NCBI GenBank assembly: GCA_031264395.1
Contig: JAISEB010000162.1
Span: 1-10,790 of the forward strand
DNA length: 10,790 bases
Origin: Treponema sp.
Lineage (GTDB): Bacteria > Spirochaetota > Spirochaetia > Treponematales > Breznakiellaceae
Reading direction: 5' to 3'
Part shown: piece after piece, positions 1 to 7,212 of the stretch
How the letters are laid out: every line of letters starts with the position of its first letter
How positions within the stretch are numbered: position 1 is the first letter of the stretch
The notes under the pieces: model-generated
Told to the model about the DNA's origin: nothing
Database searches by the model: none
What the model saw: the letters and a program-made list of their open reading frames with translations, nothing else
Translations under genes and position numbers: made by a program

Positions 1-105
1 TATTACTTTGGCGTGGGCCGCCTTAACGATGATCAGATCGGCGACTGGGCCGCCCGGAAAGGCATCAGCCGGAGGGAAGCGGAAAAAAGGCTGGGACGAC
101 TTTAG
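1..105 (+). CDS. metH: Methionine synthase, cobalamin-dependent, C-terminal end (partial)
   Basis: Reading frame 1 is open from the window edge to a TAG stop and gives 34 residues beginning YYFGVGRLNDDQIGDWAARK. This matches, from memory, the extreme C-terminus of MetH, where the E. coli protein has a similar stretch (YYAVAQIQRDQVEDYARRKG). This end belongs to the S-adenosylmethionine-binding activation domain, which reductively remethylates inactive cob(II)alamin. MetH transfers a methyl group from methyltetrahydrofolate to homocysteine in the cytoplasm. Only the last few percent of the gene is present, so the remaining domains cannot be checked. Its TAG overlaps the TAA stop of the convergent glycosidase gene. 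The fragment is short, so the assignment rests on one motif, but that motif is distinctive. Confidence 0.82.
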   Translation, partial: YYFGVGRLNDDQIGDWAARKGISRREAEKRLGRL

Positions 106-2492
106 GGAGCCGCAGAACCGCGGGACACGGAAGCGGGAACGCGCACCCGCGCCGAATCGCCCGAGGGCGTAACAAGCAGGCCTTCGGGGGTATCCAGCAC
201 GGCGGCAGATCCGTCCTGTGCGGCGGCGTCTTTTCCGTGGAGGCCCCTGAGCAGCGCCTTCCAGGGTTTTTTCCGCGCGGCCTTGCGTTCAAAGGTGTAC
301 AGATCGCCGCTACGCGAAACCGTGATCACCGCTTCCTTTTCCCCGGACATGCCGTATACCGCCGCCCCGGCGCTTTTCCCGTCGTCAAGGGCAAAAACCT
401 CCGCCGTTACGTTCTCCGCGTAATCGTAGTCGGGCCGTTCCCCGCCGCCCGTGCAGACAATCGAATTCGGCGCCGCCATGAGGGGAAGGCTCATGTAGCC
501 GTGTTTTTCTTCGTACCACGCGCCTCCCTTTAGCGTTTTCCCCGTTATGTAATTGGTCCAGATCCCGCCGGACGCATCACCGCCTGAGACGCGGGCCTCC
601 GCGGGAAGATACCAGGTGACGCTTCCGTCTTCGGAAAAAACCGGAGCGGCAAGAAGCGAAGGCCCCAGCATGTACTGGCGGTCCAGCCAGGCGCAGACAG
701 GATCGCCGGGAAATTCCAGCATCATGGCCCGCAGCATGGGGATGCCTTCTTCGTGCGACTCGGCGGCGGCGCTGAAGAGGTATGGCATGAGACGGCACTT
801 GAGGTTCACAAAGAAACGGAGAACATCGGAGGCCTCATCGTCAAAATTCCAGGGCACCCGGTAAGACTGGTTGCCGTGCAGTCGGCTGTGGGAAGAAAGG
901 AGGCCAAAAGCAACCCACCGTTTGAAAAGATCCGCCGTCGCGGTCTGCTCAAAACCGGAAATGTCATGGCTCCAGAAACCAAACCCGGCAAGACCCAGCG
1001 AAAGCCCGCCGCGCAGGGTTTCGGCCATGGATTCGTAAGTCGCCGCGCAGTCCCCGCCCCAGTGGACGGGAAAACGCTGTCCCCCCGCTGTGGCGGAACG
1101 GGCAAAAACGGCGGCTTCTCCCCTTCCCCGTGTTTCCTCAAGAAGGATAAAAACCGCCTCGTTGTAAAGGAAACTGTAATAGTTGTGCATTCCCTGGGGA
1201 TCGGCCCCGTTGTACCAGACTACATCCGTGGGAATCCTCTCGCCGAAATCGGTCTTGAAGCAGTCCACCCCCATGTCAAGGAGGCGTTTCAGTTTGTCCC
1301 GGTACCAGGCCGCCGCGGAAGGATTGGTAAAATCCACAAGCCCCATTCCCGCCTGCCAGCGATCCCACTGCCATACGTCCCCGGACGGTTTTTTGACGAG
1401 GTAGCCTTTGACCATTCCCTCGGCAAAAAGCGGTGATTTTTGCGCGACATAGGGATTGATCCACACACAGATCCTGAGCCCCTTTTCATGCAGGCGCGCC
1501 AGCATTCCTTCTGGATCGGGAAACTGTTCCCTGTCCCACTGAAAATCCACCCACTGACACCCCTTCATCCAGAAGCAGTCAAAGTGAAAAACGGAAAGGG
1601 GGATCTTCCGTTCCTCCATGCCGCCTATAAAGGAGTTCACCGTTTTTTCGTCATAGTCGGTGGTAAAGGATGTGGAAAGCCAGAGCCCGAAAGACCATGC
1701 CGGGGGCAGAGCCGGCCGTCCTGTAAGGGCGGTGTAATTCCGCAGTACATCTTTCGGGCCGTTACCTGTGATGATATAATAGTCGATTACTTCTCCGGGA
1801 ACGGAAAACTGGACGGCGCTTACCACTTCGCTGCCTATTTCGAACGAGACCTTTCCGGGGTTGTTGACCAGTACGCCGTAGCCCCGGCTGCTGAGGTAAA
1901 AGGGAATGTTTTTGTAGGCCTGTTCGCTGGCGGTGCCGCCGTCTTCGTTCCAGATATCCACCGTCTGCCCGTTTTTGACAAACGGGGTAAAGCGTTCTCC
2001 CAGCCCGTAGATCGTTTCGCCGACGGAAAGATCGAGGTACTGCGTCATGAAACAGGCGCCGTCCGCGCCGATGTAGTGGGCCGAATTTCTGCCCGAGATC
2101 CCCGTGAGCCTCTTTGCGCCATGAAACAGCGAGACGCTCCATGTTTTCCGTGACGACACAAGGGAAAGGTCGCCCGAACGGAGCGTGACGGCGTTTTCGT
2201 CCTCTTCAACACGCGCGCCGCCCGGACACGGGGGGCATGGGGCAAGATCGAAGCGCGGCCCCCGTTCGGCAAACCCCCGGTGATGGTACATCGTTACCCG
2301 TACGGCGTGTTCCCCGGCGGATGAAAATTTCGTTGTGACAAGCGGGATGCCCGCGATCCGTTCGCCCGAAAGTTTCCTGTCCGTGGCATATACGGAAAAG
2401 GAACCGTCTTCCTTTTCGATGTCGACTATGTCAACCAGATTGATGCGGGAAAATCCTTTGCGTATTTCCCAGTAGCCGTCACGGAATTTCAT
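102..2492 (-). CDS. yicI: GH31 alpha-xylosidase, YicI-like
   Basis: A 796-residue cytoplasmic glycoside hydrolase with no signal peptide. YicI-type enzymes release alpha-xylose from the non-reducing end of isoprimeverose and related xyloglucan fragments by a retaining mechanism. Visible motifs: N-terminal beta-sandwich with the YGLGERFTPFVKNG stretch (about 162-175); the (beta/alpha)8 barrel from about 265; HFDCFWMKG (303-311), the YicI-type substrate loop; CFKTDFGERIP (411-421) with probable nucleophile Asp415; ARSATAGGQ (464-472); HWGGD (477-481) with probable acid/base Asp481; and SRLHG (536-540). Asp415 and Asp481 sit one residue from the known E. coli YicI positions (416 and 482). Length is slightly above YicI (772); extra residues lie near 84-97 and in a basic stretch near 737-760. 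The ATG is 5 nt after the upstream GH31 stop, with only a weak AAGG in front, so translation is probably coupled. It is the last gene of the operon. Family is near certain; substrate is inferred from family. Confidence 0.93.
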   Translation of the reverse strand: MKFRDGYWEIRKGFSRINLVDIVDIEKEDGSFSVYATDRKLSGERIAGIPLVTTKFSSAGEHAVRVTMYHHRGFAERGPRFDLAPCPPCPGGARVEEDENAVTLRSGDLSLVSSRKTWSVSLFHGAKRLTGISGRNSAHYIGADGACFMTQYLDLSVGETIYGLGERFTPFVKNGQTVDIWNEDGGTASEQAYKNIPFYLSSRGYGVLVNNPGKVSFEIGSEVVSAVQFSVPGEVIDYYIITGNGPKDVLRNYTALTGRPALPPAWSFGLWLSTSFTTDYDEKTVNSFIGGMEERKIPLSVFHFDCFWMKGCQWVDFQWDREQFPDPEGMLARLHEKGLRICVWINPYVAQKSPLFAEGMVKGYLVKKPSGDVWQWDRWQAGMGLVDFTNPSAAAWYRDKLKRLLDMGVDCFKTDFGERIPTDVVWYNGADPQGMHNYYSFLYNEAVFILLEETRGRGEAAVFARSATAGGQRFPVHWGGDCAATYESMAETLRGGLSLGLAGFGFWSHDISGFEQTATADLFKRWVAFGLLSSHSRLHGNQSYRVPWNFDDEASDVLRFFVNLKCRLMPYLFSAAAESHEEGIPMLRAMMLEFPGDPVCAWLDRQYMLGPSLLAAPVFSEDGSVTWYLPAEARVSGGDASGGIWTNYITGKTLKGGAWYEEKHGYMSLPLMAAPNSIVCTGGGERPDYDYAENVTAEVFALDDGKSAGAAVYGMSGEKEAVITVSRSGDLYTFERKAARKKPWKALLRGLHGKDAAAQDGSAAVLDTPEGLLVTPSGDSARVRVPASVSRGSAAP

Positions 2493-2497
2493 GCGCC

Positions 2498-4546
2498 TTA
2501 TCCAAACACCGCGCCGTCACGGCTAAAGACGGGGATGCGATCCAGAGGAGCGGCGGCCTTGATGACCCCGCCTCCCTCGTGGCTTTCGCCCGTCCACGCG
2601 TTGGTCCAGCGCCCTCCCGCGGGAAGGTACACATCCCGTTCCCTTTCTCCCTCGTGGAGGATGGGCGCGACAAGATAATTGGGGCCGAACATAAACTCGT
2701 CCTCGGTTTCCCAGGACTTCCCGTCTGAGGGGAAATCGTAGAACAGGGGCCGCATCACGGGCGTTCCTTTTTCATGGGCGGCCTTCATCTGCGAGGCCAC
2801 ATAGGGCCGCAGTTTTTCCCGGAGGAAAAGGTACTTTTTGCAGATCTCGTAGACTTCGTCCGAAAAGGACCAGACTTCGTTGTCCGCGCCGGAACGGCAG
2901 GTCGCGCCTCCCGTAGTGCCGTATTGCGGCTTGACGGGCTCACGGTAGCCGTGAAGGCGCATCACCGGGCAGAAGCAGCCCCACTGGAACCAGCGGACAA
3001 GCAGTTCGTGGAAACGGGGGTCCGTCACCTCGCCGCCGAAGAAGCCCCCAATGTCGGTGGTCCACCAGGGTATGCCCGCAATGCCCATGTTGAGGCCGGC
3101 CGCAAGCTGGTTCCGCAGGCTTTCGAAGGTGGAATGTATGTCCCCCGACCACACCAACGCGCCGTAACGCTGGCTCCCGGCCCAGGCGCAACGGAGAAGG
3201 TTGAGGATGTTGTTCTGCCCCGCCGCCTTCATGCCGTCAAAGAAGGTTTTCGCGTACATGAGGGGATACACGTTGCCTATCTGTATATCCGGGCCCAGGT
3301 GGTAGCGGTAGTTGTCAAAATCGTAGACCGAATATTCAGGTTCCGCCTCGTCGAGCCAGAAAATTTTGACTCCCTTGTCATAATAATTCCGCTTCGCTTT
3401 TTCCCAGACATAGGAACGGGCTTCGGGATTGGTGGCGTCGTAGTAGAGGGAGTTCCCCTGGAAATCGGTGTTTATGCCGTAGCCCCGTTCCGTGCGGATC
3501 AAAAGCCCCTGTTCCAGCATTTCCCGCCAGTTTTCGCTCCTCCTGTCCACGGTCGGCCATATGGAGACCATGAGTTCTATATCCATTGCCTTTAACTCGG
3601 CGATCATGGCGTCGGGATCGGGCCAGTAGACGGGATCGAATTTCCATTCACCCTGATAGGGCCAGTGGAAGAAGTCAACAACAATCACCGAGATGGGAAG
3701 CCCCCGCTTTTTGTACCCGCGCGCCACTTCAAGGAGTTCTTCCTGCGTCTGATACCGCAGCTTGCACTGCCAGAAACCCATGGCGTAACCAGGCATCATG
3801 GGAACGGTGCCCGACGCCCTTGCGTAGGCTTCCTCAATTTCGGCGGGGTTGTTTCCGGCAGTGATCCAGTAGTCTATCTTCTTTGACGAGCGCGCTTCCC
3901 AAGTGGTGATGTTTTTCCCGAAGCACGCCCGGCCGACGGCGGGATTGTTCCAGAGAAAGCCGTAGCCCAGGGACGAGATCATGAAAGGGACGCTGGCCTG
4001 GGAATTGCGCTGGGCAAGTTCCAGATCGGCTCCCTTGAGGTTGAGCCAGGAGTGCTGGTACTGGCCCATGCCGTAGATCTTTTCATCCGGCGAAACCGAT
4101 TCAAAGCGGACGGTAATTTCATAATCCCCGCCTATGATGGGCCGGAATTCGCGGGCCTCCAGCTCCAGGGAACTGTAGGTGCGGTCCTTTATGTCAAGAC
4201 GGCTGCGGAGATACTCATTAAGCAGCAGTTCCCCCCGGGAATTGTACACCTGTATCTGGCCTATCTTTGATATACGCGCCTCTATAGCGCCGTTCCGTAT
4301 GGAAGCGCCGTCCCCGCCTATGTTAATGTCAACGTGACAGGGCTTCTGGGGAAGCAGCGCCCACTCGTCGGCGTTTCCCGCGTCAAGCCCACCTGAGATT
4401 GTGCGGCCGCTTTCCGCGCCGGGCATTTCCGCCATTTTGGTGGAACGGACACGGAGGCTGTTTTCACCCCAGTCTTCTATCCAGAGTTTTTCCGCGTTGT
4501 AACGGTAAACAAGACGATTTCCTTCTTTTGAAAAAAGCGACGACAT
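2498..4546 (-). CDS. GH31 family glycosidase (alpha-xylosidase/alpha-glucosidase type)
   Basis: A 682-residue protein from a start chosen by its ribosome binding site (GGAGG, 8 nt upstream). An in-frame start 15 codons earlier (4591) has no such site. GH31 features: beta-sandwich with IYGMGQYQHSWL (157-168); barrel from about 255; MVSIWPTVDRRSENW (326-340); KIFWLDEAEPEY (394-405) with probable nucleophile Asp399; VWSGDIHSTF (465-474) with probable acid/base Asp469; WWTTDIGGFFGG (494-505); MRLHG (529-533). The WLDEAEPE motif marks a GH31 branch that includes bacterial alpha-xylosidases and differs from the KTDFGE branch of its neighbour, so this is not a recent tandem duplicate. No signal peptide is present, so it acts on imported sugar in the cytoplasm. 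It likely cleaves alpha-xylosyl or alpha-glucosyl ends; the exact substrate cannot be read from sequence. It sits 69 nt after the DUF624 gene. Confidence 0.9.
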   Translation of the reverse strand: MSSLFSKEGNRLVYRYNAEKLWIEDWGENSLRVRSTKMAEMPGAESGRTISGGLDAGNADEWALLPQKPCHVDINIGGDGASIRNGAIEARISKIGQIQVYNSRGELLLNEYLRSRLDIKDRTYSSLELEAREFRPIIGGDYEITVRFESVSPDEKIYGMGQYQHSWLNLKGADLELAQRNSQASVPFMISSLGYGFLWNNPAVGRACFGKNITTWEARSSKKIDYWITAGNNPAEIEEAYARASGTVPMMPGYAMGFWQCKLRYQTQEELLEVARGYKKRGLPISVIVVDFFHWPYQGEWKFDPVYWPDPDAMIAELKAMDIELMVSIWPTVDRRSENWREMLEQGLLIRTERGYGINTDFQGNSLYYDATNPEARSYVWEKAKRNYYDKGVKIFWLDEAEPEYSVYDFDNYRYHLGPDIQIGNVYPLMYAKTFFDGMKAAGQNNILNLLRCAWAGSQRYGALVWSGDIHSTFESLRNQLAAGLNMGIAGIPWWTTDIGGFFGGEVTDPRFHELLVRWFQWGCFCPVMRLHGYREPVKPQYGTTGGATCRSGADNEVWSFSDEVYEICKKYLFLREKLRPYVASQMKAAHEKGTPVMRPLFYDFPSDGKSWETEDEFMFGPNYLVAPILHEGERERDVYLPAGGRWTNAWTGESHEGGGVIKAAAPLDRIPVFSRDGAVFG

Positions 4547-4554
4547 GTTGTTTT

Positions 4555-4559
4555 CCTCC
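4555..4559 (-). promoter_or_regulatory. Ribosome binding site of the first GH31 gene
   Basis: GGAGG lies 8 nt upstream of the ATG at 4546, in the context ATGGAGGAAAACAACATG. The ATG that contains the start of this motif is itself in frame but would place the site inside the coding region, so the downstream ATG is preferred. Confidence 0.75.
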
Positions 4560-4615
4560 ATACTGTTTATTCTATTGGGCCTGCCCGGCAACCGAAGACG
4601 CCGGACAATTTCCGC

Positions 4616-5296
4616 TTAAGAACGCGATTTTTTCTCTGCCCCCGGGGCAGGATCAAGATACCATTGACCGTCTGCGTCCGCCGCGCCGGGAGTATGGCGG
4701 ACAAGAAGCGGCTCCATTATCTTTGAAAAACAAAAGAGGGCCCCGGCGGGCACAAGAAAGACAAACAGGGGAATGAAATACGACAGCGCCGCGGCCCCGG
4801 TGACAATCGCAAGAAGCGCCAGCGTATAGTGAAGGTAACGGAAACACATATACGCGGAAAGTTTGATCACTTCCGGTATCGTCATGTGAAAACGGGAAAG
4901 AACGGGAAAGGCGTACATCAGTACCGCGAGAAACACCGCCGCCACAGCGGTGTAGAAACAAAGAAGGAACGCGCCAAAATAACCGCCTATATCGGCCGTA
5001 ATGTTCCGGTTAACGAGCAGCAGAAAAACAAGGGCGGCAAAGCAGATCCAGATAAGGGTGGCCTTTACAAAGTTCAGTTTAAAGGAACGCCAAAATTCAC
5101 CCCACAGATGTCCCCGTTCACCCCGGATCACCTTGACCATGGCATAGTAAAAAGCCGTCGCGGCGGCCCCCGCGGTAACAAGGGGAAGGGAACAGAGGAG
5201 CCAGATGAGGTTCAGTGTCACGATGTCAAAAAGTTTTTCCATCCAGACATGCAGTCCGCCCTCAAAGAGCCGCTTCTTTGTCTTCGCGGCTTTCAT
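4616..5296 (-). CDS. DUF624 (YesL-like) membrane protein
   Basis: A 226-residue integral membrane protein. The N-terminal part (about 20-52: KLFDIVTLNLIWLLCSLP, then TAGAAATAFYYAM) is the recognisable signature of the DUF624/YesL family (PF04854). Hydrophobic segments are visible near 24-48, 77-95, 105-132 and 157-190, with a polar C-terminal tail. The biochemical role of the family is not established; members are repeatedly found beside carbohydrate ABC transporter genes, and an accessory role in uptake is a guess. The start is the ATG that overlaps the upstream permease stop as ATGA (positions 5296-5293), the usual signature of translational coupling. A longer frame starting at 5407 would run 111 nt into the permease gene and is rejected. 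No strong ribosome binding site precedes the ATG, which supports coupling. Confidence 0.85.
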   Translation of the reverse strand: MKAAKTKKRLFEGGLHVWMEKLFDIVTLNLIWLLCSLPLVTAGAAATAFYYAMVKVIRGERGHLWGEFWRSFKLNFVKATLIWICFAALVFLLLVNRNITADIGGYFGAFLLCFYTAVAAVFLAVLMYAFPVLSRFHMTIPEVIKLSAYMCFRYLHYTLALLAIVTGAAALSYFIPLFVFLVPAGALFCFSKIMEPLLVRHTPGAADADGQWYLDPAPGAEKKSRS

Positions 5297-6156
5297 TCTT
5301 TTACGGAACCCGCGGTCATGCCGCTGACGATGTACTTTTGCAGAAACACAAAGGTGAGCACTACGGGGATCACGAGAATACAGCCGTACGCCATGATGCA
5401 GTTCCACCTGGTTCCGTACTTACTCTGAAACTTGTAGATGTTCGCGGTAAGGGGGCGCATCTCCGGTTTTACGTTAAAGGTCATGGAGTAGGCCAAATCG
5501 TTCCAGCCGCCCAGAAAAGAAATGGTCATTACCGTAACAATACCGACCTTGATGGCGGGAATCATGATCTGAATGAACGACCGGAAAACCCCGCAGCCGT
5601 CTATCCGGGCCGCGTCATCCAGTGAAGAGGGGATGCTTCTGAAATAGGGCCTGAGGGTAATGACGATGAAGGGAATGGACCCCGACGCTATCGCCAGCGA
5701 CGGCGAAAAAAACGTGTTAAGGATATTAAGGCGGCTGAAAATAAGATACATCGGGGTAAGCATAAGCGACGCGGGCAGCATCTGGGTCACAAGGAAGGCA
5801 AGAAGAAAAGCCCTGGTGCCGGGCATCTTGTAACGGCCCATCCCGTACGCCGTCGGTATTCCCAGCACGAGGGAAATTGTCATGGAGCAGAAGGCTATGA
5901 CAAAACTGTTCCTGAGGGAGATAAGAAAATCCTTGTCACTTAAATTGAGCCGCCAGGGCTCCAGGGTAAAGGTGCGGGGAAAGTAGGTAACGATTTTTCC
6001 GAAGGCTTCGGCGTCCGTTTTCAGGGACATGCAAAGGAGCCAGTAAACCGGAAACAGAAAAACAACCGCTATGAGTACCGCCGCGAATCCAAGGAGCGTG
6101 TTTTTTCTTCCCGCTCTGGTAAAAAGAAAACCTGGTCTGTATGTCATATCCGCCAT
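5293..6156 (-). CDS. Carbohydrate ABC transporter permease, MalG-type
   Basis: A 287-residue inner-membrane subunit of a carbohydrate uptake transporter (CUT1 type). Six hydrophobic segments are visible, the first near 21-42 (LLGFAAVLIAVVFLFPVYWL). The cytoplasmic EAA loop that docks onto the ATPase is at about 175-200, with SLDDAARIDGCGVFRSFIQI, matching the family pattern EAAxxDGA closely. The C-terminus QKYIVSGMTAGSVKE is typical of MalG-like subunits (for example LQKYFVKGLTAGAVK). The ATG at 6156 follows the preceding permease stop by 1 nt and has GAGGAG 7 nt upstream (6164-6169), inside the end of that gene. It partners with the MalF-type permease and the binding protein encoded upstream. 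The transported sugar is not evident from the sequence alone; the downstream glycosidases suggest an alpha-linked oligosaccharide. Confidence 0.94.
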   Translation of the reverse strand: MADMTYRPGFLFTRAGRKNTLLGFAAVLIAVVFLFPVYWLLCMSLKTDAEAFGKIVTYFPRTFTLEPWRLNLSDKDFLISLRNSFVIAFCSMTISLVLGIPTAYGMGRYKMPGTRAFLLAFLVTQMLPASLMLTPMYLIFSRLNILNTFFSPSLAIASGSIPFIVITLRPYFRSIPSSLDDAARIDGCGVFRSFIQIMIPAIKVGIVTVMTISFLGGWNDLAYSMTFNVKPEMRPLTANIYKFQSKYGTRWNCIMAYGCILVIPVVLTFVFLQKYIVSGMTAGSVKE

Positions 6157-6157
6157 G

Positions 6158-7048
6158 TCACTGCTCCTCGGAAAGACTCATTCTAAGATAAAGAAGGCCA
6201 ATTACAAAAAGGCAAAAGAAAAGGACAATAGCCGAGGAAGAGCCCATTGAAAATTTGTATTCGGTAAAGGACAGCCTGTAGGAATAGGTGCCCAGAACAT
6301 CGGTCGCGTTAAGAGGCCCTCCGGCGGTCATGATGAACATTAAATCGAACGCCTTGAACGTGTATATAAAGCCCAGCATCAGCACCGCGAAGATCGAAGA
6401 GCGTATGCAGGGGATTGTTATCTTCCAGAACCGGACCCACGCGTTCGCCCCGTCAATCGAGGCGCTTTCGTATATTTCTTCGGGAACATTGGTCAATCCC
6501 GATGTAAGGAGCAGCATGTTAAAGGGAATGCCCACCCAGCAGTTCATCGCGATAACCGCCGCCATGGCCATGGTCCTGTCCGCCAGCCACATGGGAAAAC
6601 TGGTAACAAGGCCGGTTTTATTGAGGAGATCGTTTATCACCCCAATCTGGCCGAACATGTTTTTGCCGAGGAGGGCTGTCACCGACATGGGCATCATGTA
6701 CGCGATAAGCACGAGCCCCCGCACGGGACCCGCCAGCGTAAATTTTCTGGAGAAAAACAGGGCAAGGAGAAACCCGACGCTAAACTGGACGGCAATACAG
6801 CAGAACGTAAATACGAATGAATTTCGCAATATCAGCCTGAACGTGGAATCGCTAAAAAGCTCGATGTAATTGCGCAATCCCACAAAAACATCGGTTCCGC
6901 TCCTGAAGGTTCTGACATCAACATCCCGGAACCCCAGAATAAAATTATAGACAAGGGGATATCCCAGAAGCGCAAGTATATACGCCATGCCCGGAAAAAT
7001 AAAAGCGTACCCTTCCACATTTTTCCTGGCCAGTAATCCAAGTTTCAA
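6158..7048 (-). CDS. Carbohydrate ABC transporter permease, MalF/UgpA-type
   Basis: A 296-residue inner-membrane permease, partner of the MalG-type subunit. It starts MKLGLLARKNVEGYAFIFPG, and GYAFIFPG followed by a long hydrophobic segment is typical of short MalF/UgpA-like subunits. About six membrane segments can be seen. The EAA loop lies at about 188-213 (VPEEIYESASIDGANAWVRF then WKITIP), the contact site for the ATPase. TAGGPLNATDVLGTYSYRLSF near 241-261 is the conserved TxGGPxxxT region. The start is inferred as TTG at 7048, because GGGAGG (7055-7060) lies 6 nt upstream; an alternative TTG at 7066 would add six residues and has no ribosome binding site. It is the second gene of the operon, separated from the binding-protein gene by a structured 164-nt gap. 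Confidence 0.93.
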   Translation of the reverse strand: MKLGLLARKNVEGYAFIFPGMAYILALLGYPLVYNFILGFRDVDVRTFRSGTDVFVGLRNYIELFSDSTFRLILRNSFVFTFCCIAVQFSVGFLLALFFSRKFTLAGPVRGLVLIAYMMPMSVTALLGKNMFGQIGVINDLLNKTGLVTSFPMWLADRTMAMAAVIAMNCWVGIPFNMLLLTSGLTNVPEEIYESASIDGANAWVRFWKITIPCIRSSIFAVLMLGFIYTFKAFDLMFIMTAGGPLNATDVLGTYSYRLSFTEYKFSMGSSSAIVLFFCLFVIGLLYLRMSLSEEQ

Positions 7049-7054
7049 AGGATA

Positions 7055-7060
7055 CCTCCC
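7055..7060 (-). promoter_or_regulatory. Ribosome binding site deciding a TTG start
   Basis: GGGAGG lies 6 nt upstream of the TTG at 7048 (GGGAGGTATCCTTTG). No ATG or GTG in this frame is suitably placed, so TTG is the likely initiator of the MalF-type permease. Confidence 0.65.
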
Positions 7061-7087
7061 TGCCAAAACAATAGAGAGAACCTCTGG

Positions 7088-7104
7088 AAACCCCGGCTGG
7101 GTTT
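7088..7104. other. Small inverted repeat in permease leader
   Basis: AAACCC, a 5-nt spacer and GGGTTT form a 6-bp stem. On the minus strand it lies about 40 nt before the permease start and could shape the leader RNA. Part of a cluster of hairpins filling 7088-7205; its own significance is uncertain. Confidence 0.35.
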
Positions 7105-7117
7105 TTAGATGTTCCCC

Positions 7118-7155
7118 GGAAGTTTTTCAATAACTTGAGTTATTGAAAAACTTCC
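7118..7155. repeat. Perfect 38-bp palindrome (2 x 18-bp arms, 2-nt centre)
   Basis: The left arm GGAAGTTTTTCAATAACT and the right arm AGTTATTGAAAAACTTCC are exact reverse complements, separated only by TG. As RNA on either strand it would form a very stable hairpin with about 17 paired bases and a 4-nt loop. It is AT-rich in an otherwise GC-rich region, which suggests a dispersed intergenic repeat or inserted element. It sits between the binding-protein gene and the first permease gene, where many sugar transporter operons carry RNA structures that protect the upstream mRNA and reduce expression of the downstream genes (the malE-malF REP sequence is the known example). The palindrome is directly seen; its function and repeat status are inferred. 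Confidence 0.9.
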
Positions 7156-7169
7156 TGTACAAAACACAG

Positions 7170-7205
7170 GCCGGGACGCCGGAAAAATTCCCGGCAAGCC
7201 CCGGC
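7170..7205 (-). terminator. Two-part GC-rich hairpin after binding-protein gene (possible partial terminator)
   Basis: On the minus strand, starting 7 nt after the TAA stop of the binding-protein gene, GCCGGG (7205-7200) pairs with CCCGGC (7175-7170). An inner stem GCCGG/CCGGC (7195-7191 with 7182-7178) sits within it, separated by a small internal loop of 4 against 2 nt. The following bases CTGTGTTTTG are only moderately T-rich, so complete termination is doubtful. A further 5-bp stem (CCTGT/ACAGG, 7170-7166 with 7158-7154) directly follows. Partial termination or protection of the upstream mRNA from decay would both raise binding protein relative to permeases. Confidence 0.5.
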
Positions 7206-7212
7206 TTTTCTG

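Noticed and set aside
753..1436. Long plus-strand open frame (227 codons) opposite the YicI-like gene
   Set aside because: It is antisense to a strongly supported GH31 gene, has no recognisable motif and has skewed composition typical of shadow frames in GC-rich DNA.
2774..3595. Plus-strand open frame of 273 codons opposite the first GH31 gene
   Set aside because: The opposite strand carries conserved GH31 catalytic motifs across the same span; this frame shows none.
4561..4615. Possible internal promoter (TAGAAT) and small hairpin (CCGGC/GCCGG, 4585-4604) before the first GH31 gene
   Set aside because: No -35 lies at a proper distance, and the stem is only 5 bp with a 10-nt loop and no T-tract. 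It is more likely that the operon is simply read through.
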